IMG/VR virus record: IMGVR_UViG_3300044998_000776
Location: 1-55,828 of that record
DNA from: a virus
DNA: 55,828 bases
Direction: 5' to 3' (one strand)
This document shows positions 8,745 to 14,118 of this stretch, one piece after another (position 1 is the first letter of the stretch; each line of letters starts with the position of its first letter). The translations under genes were made by a program, and so were the position numbers. Under the pieces are notes generated by a model that saw only the letters and a program-made list of their open reading frames with translations, made no database searches and was not told the DNA's origin.

Positions 8745-9452
8745 ATGGCAAGAACAGTCGAACTCACGTGCAAGTATTGTCATACATTGTTCAACGCAAA
8801 GTACAAAGAACGTAACAAACGGAAATTTTGCAGCCGAATTTGCGTTGATCGATATCAGACGGGATATAGGAATCCCGCGTTTGGGAAAACGTACCGTACA
8901 AAAGCTACACATCCTGAATGGGCTGAACGCACAGCACGGACTCATCGTGAGCGTGGATACATTACAGGCGACAAAAATCCCATGCGTAATCCTGAAATCG
9001 CAGCAAAAGTAAGCGCTAGTCGTTCAGAGCGATTTCGTATTGATGAAGCTTTTCGACAGCGTACAAGTGAATTGATGCGGAAAGCTTGGAAAGACAGCAA
9101 ATTTGATGGAACCAAAGTCGGCAAATGCAAATGGTATGAGTTTACTAAGATCGATGGCACTGTGTGCAAAGTACAGGGGACGTGGGAGCTTGCGTATGCA
9201 AAATGGCTCGATATGCAAGGAATTTATTTTATAGCGCATCGGGGAAGAATTATGTACACTGACGAATGTGGTAGAAATCGTTCGTACTATCCCGATTTCT
9301 ACCTGCTTGACACAGACGAGTACGTGGATATCAAAAACGAGTACCATTTCAGACTTAACGAACAGAAATGGGATCAGATTCGAAAGTCAAATTCTGATCT
9401 CAAAATCATTCTCCTCTTCAAGGAACAACTTCAGGAATTAGGTGTGTTGTGA
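8745..9452 (+). CDS. Free-standing PD-(D/E)xK homing endonuclease nested in the split intein
   Basis: 235 residues. N-terminal zinc-finger-like module (CKYCHTLFN, then KRKFCSRICVDRY), a NUMOD3-like middle (GDKNPMRNPEIAAKVSASRS) and a C-terminal Vsr-like nuclease core: GTWELAYAKWLDMQGI, SYYPDFYLLD and YVDIKNEYHF giving the P-D and D-x-K catalytic residues. It would cut intein-free alleles of the dehydrogenase gene to spread the whole cassette. ATG 8745 preferred over TTG 8730 because the first zinc ligand pair follows it directly. The stop overlaps the GTG of the C-half (GTGA, 9449-9452), so translation of the nuclease and of the C-half are coupled. It is intact, unlike its relative at 6821. 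Confidence 0.9.
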   Translation: MARTVELTCKYCHTLFNAKYKERNKRKFCSRICVDRYQTGYRNPAFGKTYRTKATHPEWAERTARTHRERGYITGDKNPMRNPEIAAKVSASRSERFRIDEAFRQRTSELMRKAWKDSKFDGTKVGKCKWYEFTKIDGTVCKVQGTWELAYAKWLDMQGIYFIAHRGRIMYTDECGRNRSYYPDFYLLDTDEYVDIKNEYHFRLNEQKWDQIRKSNSDLKIILLFKEQLQELGVL

Positions 9453-9580
9453 AAACAGCAAAGATTTTGCGCATTGAAGCCCAAATATATGTTGGCACTG
9501 TTTATAACATCGAGCTCGAAACAAACGATTTGAGACACGACGATTTGTTTTGGATTTGTAACGGAATCGCAGTTCACAAT
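9449..9580 (+). mobile_element. Split intein, C-terminal half (44 aa)
   Basis: Begins with GTG in a GTGA overlap. Contains block F, VYNIELETN followed by FWICNGIAVHN, and ends with the penultimate His and terminal Asn of block G just before Cys+1. Together with the N-half all residues required for splicing (Cys1, block B Thr and His, His-Asn, Cys+1) are present. Confidence 0.93.
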
Positions 9581-9748
9581 TGCCTCCCTAAGGATCTCAA
9601 CGCCCTTAAGAAAGTCGCCGACAAACTCGGAGTCGACACCAAAGTCCTGGACGCCGTCTGGGAAAAGAATCTCGAAGTCCGACCCGAAGAAGATCGAGAC
9701 TGGGAAAAGATGCAGGGTCGCGCTGTCAGCAAACGAGACAAGCGATGA
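9449..9748 (+). CDS. Split-intein C-half fused to C-part of UDP-sugar dehydrogenase
   Basis: After the 44-residue intein half, the extein resumes with the catalytic cysteine: CLPKDLNALKKVADKLG. Joined to the N-part it restores the family motif GGHCLPKD, in which Cys is the thiohemiacetal nucleophile and Asp activates water. The joined enzyme would be 265+55 = 320 residues, shorter than the usual roughly 390-440, and appears to lack most of the C-terminal UDP-binding domain; other compact phage versions may exist. The stop overlaps the next frame's ATG (9745). Translation start is GTG, selected by the overlap with the nuclease stop. Confidence 0.9.
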   Translation: MKTAKILRIEAQIYVGTVYNIELETNDLRHDDLFWICNGIAVHNCLPKDLNALKKVADKLGVDTKVLDAVWEKNLEVRPEEDRDWEKMQGRAVSKRDKR

Positions 9749-9943
9749 AACACAGATTCAGATTGAGTCCCGAATTCATTCAGGACATGCTCAATGCTTC
9801 ATTCGAAGGCAAAGCCAACGATCCCAATATCAAAAATTCTGGTCGATATCGAGGACGAGAATTTTAAAACGATAAAGACGGTTCGCATCTCGGCGACTTA
9901 CGATCCGAGCTCTGCCGTGTATACAGTTGGGTGGATACCGTAA
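9745..9943 (+). pseudogene. Small gene with +1 frameshift, function unknown
   Basis: An ATG overlapping the dehydrogenase stop (ATGA) opens MKHRFRLSPEFIQDMLNASF; the frame ends early at TAA (9865-9867). A shift at the A5 run 9832-9836 would continue as KILVDIEDENFKTIKTVRIS to a stop at 9943, which gives a plausible 65-residue product. I do not recognise it. Either a sequencing error in the homopolymer or a real lesion. Confidence 0.5.
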
Positions 9944-9953
9944 CCTGAGCGTG

Positions 9954-9959
9954 TATAAT
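9954..9959 (+). promoter_or_regulatory. Candidate -10 box TATAAT
   Basis: Perfect TATAAT in the gap before the gene starting at 9986, 26 bases upstream of its ATG. No convincing -35 hexamer at 17 bases. It would separate the ferredoxin unit from the sugar operon. Confidence 0.4.
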
Positions 9960-9985
9960 AAAAAGTGTCATGGTATTATTCTATC

Positions 9986-10330
9986 ATGAACTTGATCTTA
10001 GTCGCGCTTGAGTCTCCATACGCAGGAGACGTCGAAAGAAACTTACGTTACGCTCGGGCCTGTATGGTCGATTGCTTTAAACGAGGAGAGGCTGCTTTTG
10101 CTTCTCATATGCTCTATACGCAGCCTGGTGTGCTGGATGATAACATTCCCGAAGAACGCAAACTCGGAATGGAAGCTGGCATGCTATGGAGCGAAAAAGC
10201 GACGAAGAGCGTCGTCTATACCGACCTTGGCGTGAGTTCGGGAATGAAATTTGGGATTCAACGGGCCGAAAAGGCCGCTCGGCCCGTTGAATATCGGGAA
10301 CTGGGACCCGGTTGGGATAAGCTTTTATGA
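9986..10330 (+). CDS. Conserved phage protein, deoxyribosyltransferase-like fold (DUF4406/DUF7768 type)
   Basis: 114 residues. LILVALESPYAGDVERNLRY followed by ARACMVDCFKRGEAAFASHM is the pattern of the nucleoside 2-deoxyribosyltransferase-like superfamily (ESPYaGd...N...A...c...G..pfaSHl). GMEAGMLWSEKATKSVVYTD and SSGMKFGIQRAEK follow the same family order. Members are common in phages, but their reaction is mostly untested. ATG 9986 is preferred because the first beta-strand starts there; an upstream ATG at 9971 is also in frame. The stop overlaps the ferredoxin ATG. Confidence 0.8.
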   Translation: MNLILVALESPYAGDVERNLRYARACMVDCFKRGEAAFASHMLYTQPGVLDDNIPEERKLGMEAGMLWSEKATKSVVYTDLGVSSGMKFGIQRAEKAARPVEYRELGPGWDKLL

Positions 10331-10641
10331 ATAAAATTCGACTCATCTGCGAATCGAAAAGAAAAAAAGAAGTGGAACTTAATGTCACAGTGGCCTGCGG
10401 GGAAGATATCCTCGATGCCACTGACGTACCTGGTTCTCCCATCGTCTATAGCTGCCGCGGAGTCGCATGCGGCTCCTGCTTCATCGAGGTCGATCGACCC
10501 GAAGTTTTTGAACCGGCAGACGATAACGAAAAAGCCGTGCTCCATAGCATGGGCGCGTCCTCTGACAACCAGAGGATAGCGTGCGCTTGTCGGGTCAAAC
10601 CCGGCGCATCAGGTTCTGTTCGCATCAAAACGGGGTACTGA
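10327..10641 (+). CDS. [2Fe-2S] ferredoxin
   Basis: 104 residues, plant/adrenodoxin-type ferredoxin fold. The cluster loop YSCRGVACGSCFIEV provides C-x4-C-x2-C and the fourth ligand lies in RIACACRV. It would carry electrons in the cytoplasm, for example to an oxygenase, reductase or ribonucleotide reductase outside the window. It overlaps the preceding gene by ATGA. Complete and apparently functional. Phage-encoded ferredoxins are known, but the partner is not evident here; the 2OG oxygenase at the left edge does not strictly need one. Confidence 0.9.
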   Translation: MNKIRLICESKRKKEVELNVTVACGEDILDATDVPGSPIVYSCRGVACGSCFIEVDRPEVFEPADDNEKAVLHSMGASSDNQRIACACRVKPGASGSVRIKTGY

Positions 10642-10660
10642 TGTACTCTTTAGTCAGTTG

Positions 10661-10711
10661 TGGTATAGTTACGATTAACCGGTGTTGAGATCCAACGAGG
10701 ATCGAGCCGGT
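10661..10711 (+). promoter_or_regulatory. Extended -10 promoter and structured leader of the NAD-salvage remnant
   Basis: TGGTATAGT (10661-10669) is an extended -10 element. It is followed by a two-part stem: ACCGG (10678-10682) with CCGGT (10707-10711), and inside it GATCC (10689-10693) with GGATC (10699-10703) around the loop aacga. A purine-rich site (gcggagagcg) precedes the ATG at 10732. The layout resembles a regulated 5' leader; no named riboswitch could be matched. Confidence 0.45.
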
Positions 10712-10731
10712 CTAACGCGGAGAGCGTCATC

Positions 10732-10881
10732 ATGCACAAGTACGGCGTCGGAATCGGTAGATTCCAGCCATTTCATAACTCGCACCTCGAATTGGTGAGT
10801 TTCGCGCTTAAAAAGTCCGAAAACCTGATCATCGTTCTGGGATCAGATAACCAGGCGAGCACGATCGCAAATCGATGGTGA
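10732..10881 (+). pseudogene. nadM: NMN adenylyltransferase (nadM type), N-terminal remnant
   Basis: 49 codons: YGVGIGRFQPFHNSHLELV and NLIIVLGSDNQAS are the nucleotidyltransferase motifs G-R-F-Q-P-x-H-x-x-H and the following strand of archaeal-type NMN adenylyltransferase. The intact enzyme makes NAD+ from NMN and ATP and is at least about 170 residues long. Here the frame hits TGA at 10879 and the sequence changes to nicotinamide phosphoribosyltransferase, so the rest of nadM was lost by deletion. Phages carrying nadV and nadM pairs are known; this is a collapsed version. The 5' end and its leader are intact. Confidence 0.8.
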
Positions 10882-11247
10882 CAATCCTGCGACGCATCAC
10901 TGAATTGGGATGGAGCGCTTCGAATCTCGCATCTCGCTATGGGTTCGGGAGGAGGCCTCCTGATGGATTGCAATCGAGACACGCAGAAGTTTGCCTTCAA
11001 GTGCTCCTTTGCTCGTGTCAATGGGTCGTCGGTTGACGTCATCAAGGATCCAATCACCGATCCGGGTAAGAAGTCCAAAGCCGGAAGGTTAGATTTGATT
11101 CGTCTTCCCGACGGCTCGATCAAGACGGTCCCTCTTCCTGAAGGGATGTCGTCGCATCCCGACAGTATCATGGTTACCGTTTTCGACATGGGCAAGATCA
11201 CGTATCATACGACTCTCGATGAAATTAGAGAGCGTATGGCGATCTAA
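10875..11247 (+). pseudogene. nadV: Nicotinamide phosphoribosyltransferase (nadV), C-terminal remnant with 7-bp duplication
   Basis: The sequence VTILRRITELGWSASN followed by GSGGGLLMDCNRDTQKFAFK and ITDPGKKSKAGRL is the C-terminal end of NAMPT/NadV, which makes NMN from nicotinamide and PRPP; a full enzyme is near 490 residues, so three quarters are missing. An exact tandem ATCTCGC (10924-10937) shifts the frame between the two parts; deleting one copy gives SASNLAMGSGGGLL without interruption. The fragment follows the nadM remnant at once, so one deletion probably removed the end of nadM and most of nadV. An ORF from 10939 could still express about 100 residues. Confidence 0.85.
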
Positions 11248-11271
11248 TTTGTGTAATTGGGTTTCGCTTCC

Positions 11272-11280
11272 TGCTATAAT
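11272..11280 (+). promoter_or_regulatory. Extended -10 promoter TGCTATAAT
   Basis: Perfect extended -10 element. The expected transcription start, about 7 bases downstream, coincides with the ATG at 11287, suggesting a leaderless mRNA or an internal start at 11323. No good -35 box, as is usual for extended -10 promoters. Drives the phosphatase and probably the tRNAs. Confidence 0.55.
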
Positions 11281-11286
11281 TGTTCC

Positions 11287-11784
11287 ATGGCTGATGATGA
11301 CGATTTCTTGGACGGCTTCTACATGAGGCAGATCGTGTTGGATATCAACAAGATCACCGAGAATCTCTGGCAGGGAGCGATTCCCCCGCGGGGAGACATC
11401 TTAGCAAAAAAAGGATTCCAGGTTCTCGTGCTGTGTGTCGATGAGAATCAGGATGCCAGCCTTTACCTGGGATTGGAAGTTATCTGCGCTCCGGGAGATG
11501 ATGACGAACGTGTCCATCGCATGGAACGAGACCTTAAAGTCTGGATTCCGGCGGCGCAACAAGTCGTCGAAGCCGTACGCCAAGGAAAGAAAGTTCTTGT
11601 TACGTGCATGGCGGGTCTCAATCGATCGGGCATGGTGACGGCTCTGGCTCTCAGAAAACTGACGAGCTGGTCAGGACCGGCAATCGTCAAGCACATGAAG
11701 GCCCGACGACCTTACGCTCTGTGCAACTCTACTTTTGAGAAATATATCAAGGAGTCTTTCCCCGAACCTAAGACGTCCCAGTAG
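11287..11784 (+). CDS. Dual-specificity protein phosphatase
   Basis: 165 residues with the cysteine phosphatase P-loop LVTCMAGLNRSGM (C-x5-R-S) and an upstream general-acid loop around PGDDDE. The N-terminal KITENLWQGAIPP resembles the start of DSP/tyrosine-phosphatase domains. It hydrolyses phosphoryl groups from Tyr/Ser/Thr or from RNA 5' ends or nucleotides; the substrate cannot be read here, but the position beside tRNA genes is suggestive. The 3' end runs into tRNA 1: the last codons and the TAG stop (11782-11784) are tRNA positions 1-10. RNase P processing of that tRNA would cut the mRNA just before the stop. Confidence 0.85.
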   Translation: MADDDDFLDGFYMRQIVLDINKITENLWQGAIPPRGDILAKKGFQVLVLCVDENQDASLYLGLEVICAPGDDDERVHRMERDLKVWIPAAQQVVEAVRQGKKVLVTCMAGLNRSGMVTALALRKLTSWSGPAIVKHMKARRPYALCNSTFEKYIKESFPEPKTSQ

Positions 11785-11848
11785 CTTAGCGGTTCAAAGC
11801 ACCCGACTCTAAATCGGCGCATCGTGGGTTCGAATCCCACCTGGGGCA
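11775..11848 (+). tRNA. tRNA with anticodon CUA (amber suppressor)
   Basis: Cloverleaf drawn by hand: acceptor GTCCCAG/CTGGGGC, D-arm GCTT..AAGC, anticodon stem CCGA/TCGG with the outer C-C pair mismatched, 7-base loop CTCTAAA, T-arm GTGGG TTCGAAT CCCAC. U33 is present and positions 34-36 read CTA (11809-11811), so it pairs with UAG. Loop bases A36-A38 fit a hypermodified A37. Discriminator is A; CCA is not encoded. It begins inside the phosphatase gene. The amino acid is uncertain; short variable loop rules out classical bacterial Tyr, Ser and Leu types. Confidence 0.85.
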
Positions 11849-11853
11849 CTCAT

Positions 11854-11929
11854 TTTCCCGTAGCTCAATCGGTAGAGCAGCGACCTCTAAATTCGCGCGT
11901 TACGGGTTCAAGTCCCGTCGGGAAAGCCA
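11854..11929 (+). tRNA. Second tRNA with anticodon CUA (amber suppressor, Gln-like ends)
   Basis: Acceptor TTTCCCG/CGGGAAA pairs perfectly, D-arm GCTC..GAGC, anticodon stem GCGA/TCGC with a C-T mismatch next to the loop, loop CTCTAAA with CTA at 11887-11889, T-arm ACGGG TTCAAGT CCCGT. CCA is encoded (11927-11929). The U1-A72 pair and G73 discriminator, together with U35, are recognition features of glutaminyl-tRNA synthetase in E. coli, so Gln charging is a reasonable inference. Only 5 bases separate it from tRNA 1. Confidence 0.87.
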
Positions 11930-12097
11930 ATCGTCGTAGTGTACAATTCGTACAGAATGATTAGATATTAACTATGTTTGGCGCGTACTCACAGAATTAC
12001 CCGCAAATGATTTTCCTCTAGCTGCCAGCTTTCGAGTTTCTCTAGCTGCGTCGAGCACGTGGACCTCCGCACGATCTCGTTTCCCTAATCTGGTTGA

Positions 12098-12135
12098 GAC
12101 GATTGATTGAATATAAGACGATTGATTGAATATAA
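12098..12135 (+). repeat. Exact 19-bp tandem duplication with promoter-like content
   Basis: The unit gacgattgattgaatataa occurs twice head to tail. Each copy contains a TTGATT and a TATAA-like box; the second runs into aaaaagg, the ribosome binding site of the gene at 12147. It looks like a duplicated promoter or regulator site. The rest of the 11930-12097 gap shows no gene. Confidence 0.7.
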
Positions 12136-12146
12136 AAAGGTTTACC

Positions 12147-12497
12147 ATGCAAACGATGAAGAGAAATGAAGCATATGCCCGTGCTATAAAGGTTTTTGGC
12201 CCTTGGAACGCGTGGAAAAGAGAACACCATTTGGCTTACGGTTTGATCCGAGGGATCTCGTATTCCAAGATGGAAAAGTGCTGTAACGACAACCCGTTGG
12301 CGGTGCCTGTCGAATACGCGCTCTGGGCTCTGGGTGCCTGGCCCGAGAATGTCAAACCGAATGATGGCAAGTTCCATTGCATTCCTATCGAGTACTGCAA
12401 GGAAACTTGGGGGTTGATCCAGTGGGTCAAGAAGCCCGTCCGCGGACCCAAGATTCGGTCGGCTAACAAGCCGCAGCAGCAGGAGGCGGCCCAATGA
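12147..12497 (+). CDS. Hypothetical protein, 116 aa
   Basis: Not recognised. Starts MQTMKRNEAYARAIKVFGPW with a good Shine-Dalgarno (aaaaagg, 6 bases upstream), which favours this ATG over an in-frame TTG at 12126. Rich in Trp (six residues), basic, with a Gln-rich tail (NKPQQQEAAQ). No signal peptide. Two cysteines in MEKCCND and further ones in FHCIPIEYCKE. Its coding end contains the AGGAGG that serves the next gene, and its TGA overlaps the next ATG, so the two are coupled. Confidence 0.75.
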   Translation: MQTMKRNEAYARAIKVFGPWNAWKREHHLAYGLIRGISYSKMEKCCNDNPLAVPVEYALWALGAWPENVKPNDGKFHCIPIEYCKETWGLIQWVKKPVRGPKIRSANKPQQQEAAQ

Positions 12498-12850
12498 GCT
12501 AGCTGTACAAACCCCTTCCCATCAAGGAAGGAGATAAGCTCTATATCGTGACTCGTGCTGATATCGATCCTGGTTATCAGATCGTTCAGTCTTGTCACGT
12601 GATTCGGCAATTTTCAGAAGACCATCCCGAACTAGACAAGGAATGGTTTCGAAATTCCAATTATGTTGCCTGCTTGTCAGTGCCGACCGAGAGGGATCTC
12701 GAATTGCTGTTGCAAAAGGCTCAAGAGAGAGGCATTCCCTGCTCTTCTTTCAGAGAGCCTGATATCGATGATCAGCTGACGGCTATCGCGCTAGCTCCCG
12801 GAGAAGCTAGTAAGAGGCTATGTTCCTCTTGCCGATTGGCGTTATGCTGA
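12494..12850 (+). CDS. Peptidyl-tRNA hydrolase (Pth2-type) with in-frame amber codon at position 3
   Basis: Pth2 enzymes free tRNA from prematurely released peptidyl-tRNA. DKLYIVTRADIDPGYQIVQS, then CHVIRQF, ERDLELLLQKAQERGIPC and FREPDIDDQLTAIALAP follow the family order. The best start is ATG 12494: it overlaps the upstream stop and has a perfect AGGAGG 7 bases upstream (12481-12486). This frame reads ATG AGC TAG CTG TAC AAA and then stays open into the enzyme. The only downstream start, GTG 12548, would delete the first beta-strand (KLYIV) and has a poorly spaced site. A start at CTG 12503 cannot be excluded. The two CUA tRNAs lie 570 bases upstream. Confidence 0.8.
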
Positions 12851-13207
12851 TTTTTTGCTCTGAGAGAATTCGTTAGCCAGTTCTTCGGCCGTAGCGATAA
12901 GCTTCTCAGAAGGATCTTTGGATTGCAAAAAAGCGTCCAACTCCTGCCTGAGAGCTTGTCGCTGCTGGTCGTTCATTTGGCTGCCCATGGACTGGACGAC
13001 GACATTCCAGACGCGCGCGTTCTTAGTATCCCCTGATTTCGGGATGGCCTTGGGATTGCCCCACTTGTTGCCGGCTATGTCCTTTTTAAACTGCTGTTCG
13101 CCCGCCGATTTAGCAGCCGGGACAGTCGGACGATCAGAGGTCGAGTCCATCTCTTCAACCAGGACTTCCCTTACAATCTTGCGGAGCTCTTTGACGTCGA
13201 TCTTCAT
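12842..13207 (-). CDS. Hypothetical acidic-basic helical protein, 121 aa
   Basis: A lone minus-strand gene inside a plus-strand region, overlapping the 3' end of the hydrolase gene by 9 bases. Starts MKIDVKELRKIVREVLVEEM, a motif seen at the N-terminus of many small phage virion or chaperone-like proteins. The rest is polar, helical (QQRQALRQELDAFLQSKD) and ends FSQSKKSA. No membrane segment. ATG 13207 is favoured over an upstream alternative that would pass through the promoter-like region. Function unknown. Confidence 0.7.
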   Translation of the reverse strand: MKIDVKELRKIVREVLVEEMDSTSDRPTVPAAKSAGEQQFKKDIAGNKWGNPKAIPKSGDTKNARVWNVVVQSMGSQMNDQQRQALRQELDAFLQSKDPSEKLIATAEELANEFSQSKKSA

Positions 13208-13212
13208 TGATC

Positions 13213-13220
13213 TATAAATA
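13213..13220 (+). promoter_or_regulatory. T4-type late promoter TATAAATA
   Basis: Exact match to the T4 late promoter consensus, located 46 bases before the plus-strand nuclease gene and just upstream of the divergent minus-strand gene. A gp55-like sigma factor in this window (16854) makes use as late promoter plausible. Confidence 0.6.
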
Positions 13221-13265
13221 GACGATTCTACACTAGTGTAGGTTGGTGGGTTACAATCATTGCAA

Positions 13266-14069
13266 ATGACTTCCTTGCTCCCTACCAAAAAACCGCACGT
13301 CTCCTTTAGCGAAATCAAAGAGTGGACCGAATGTCCCTATCGACACAAGCTCAAATATATCGATCAGATCGATATGTTCGAACCCAGCCCGATCCTGGAC
13401 TTTGGCACGGCGGTTCATTCCTGCTGCGAAAACTACCTGAAGACTCGAGTGATCGATCTGTCAATAGTCAAGGCGTCCCTCGATAAATCCTGGGAGACGA
13501 ACGCTGGCAAACCCGGATTTGAATCCTCCGAAAAAGATAAGCTACTGGAAACTGCGGCCCAGATCATGTCTCAGGTTCCGGACTTTCTCGAAAAGAAATT
13601 TCCCGGATGGGAATACATGGCAGCTGAAGAGCTGCTTTATGAAAACGTCGAGGGTTCAGATGTCAAGTTCAAGGGCCTGATCGACGGCGTCTTAGTCGTA
13701 CCAACTAAGGTGAGAAACAAGGTAAAGAAATTCATCTGGATTATCGACTGGAAGACTTCGGCTTGGGGTTGGAGTCCCCAGAAAAAGTCAGATCCGATGA
13801 CTCAATCCCAGATCATTCTTTACAAGCACTTTTGGTCAGCTAAGCATGGAGTCGATCCCAAAGATATCCGTTGTGGATTCGTCATCCTAAAGAAGATGGG
13901 CAAGGGCGAACTGTGCGAACTGATACCTGTATCCGTCGGGCCCGTTGCCACTTCTCGATCTCTAAAGATTTTGAACAACACCATCTCAGGAATGAAGCGT
14001 GGGCTCGTGCTTAAGAATAGAAATTCCTGCAAATACTGTGATTTCTACCAAACAGAACATTGCAAATGA
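13266..14069 (+). CDS. RecB/Cas4-like PD-(D/E)xK nuclease with Fe-S type cysteines
   Basis: 267 residues. Catalytic core: FKGLIDGVLVV (Asp), IWIIDWKTSAWG (D-x-K) and the helix QSQIILYKHF (Q-x3-Y motif of RecB-family nucleases). One cysteine near the N-terminus (TECPYRHKLKY) and three at the C-terminus (SCKYCDFYQTEHCK) are spaced like the 4Fe-4S cluster of AddB, Cas4 and related exonucleases. Conserved His in GTAVHSCCENYL is motif I. Probably a single-strand-specific exonuclease for phage recombination or end processing. Preceded by the late promoter at 13213. No strong Shine-Dalgarno, so the start among ATG 13266 and TTG 13260 is tentative. Confidence 0.88.
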   Translation: MTSLLPTKKPHVSFSEIKEWTECPYRHKLKYIDQIDMFEPSPILDFGTAVHSCCENYLKTRVIDLSIVKASLDKSWETNAGKPGFESSEKDKLLETAAQIMSQVPDFLEKKFPGWEYMAAEELLYENVEGSDVKFKGLIDGVLVVPTKVRNKVKKFIWIIDWKTSAWGWSPQKKSDPMTQSQIILYKHFWSAKHGVDPKDIRCGFVILKKMGKGELCELIPVSVGPVATSRSLKILNNTISGMKRGLVLKNRNSCKYCDFYQTEHCK

Positions 14070-14118
14070 TGGTCGTGTAGATCGCTATATACAGTCGTTA
14101 GGAAAGACTTAAATTTTA

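Noticed and set aside
10732-11247. Functional nadM-nadV fusion enzyme
   Set aside because: The nadM frame stops at 10879 and the nadV part lacks three quarters of the protein plus a 7-bp duplication; no single frame joins them.
11775-11929. tRNAs as Arg (UCU) instead of amber suppressors
   Set aside because: In both, a paired anticodon stem defines the loop CTCTAAA with U33 in second place, so positions 34-36 are CUA; the UCU reading would put C at position 33.
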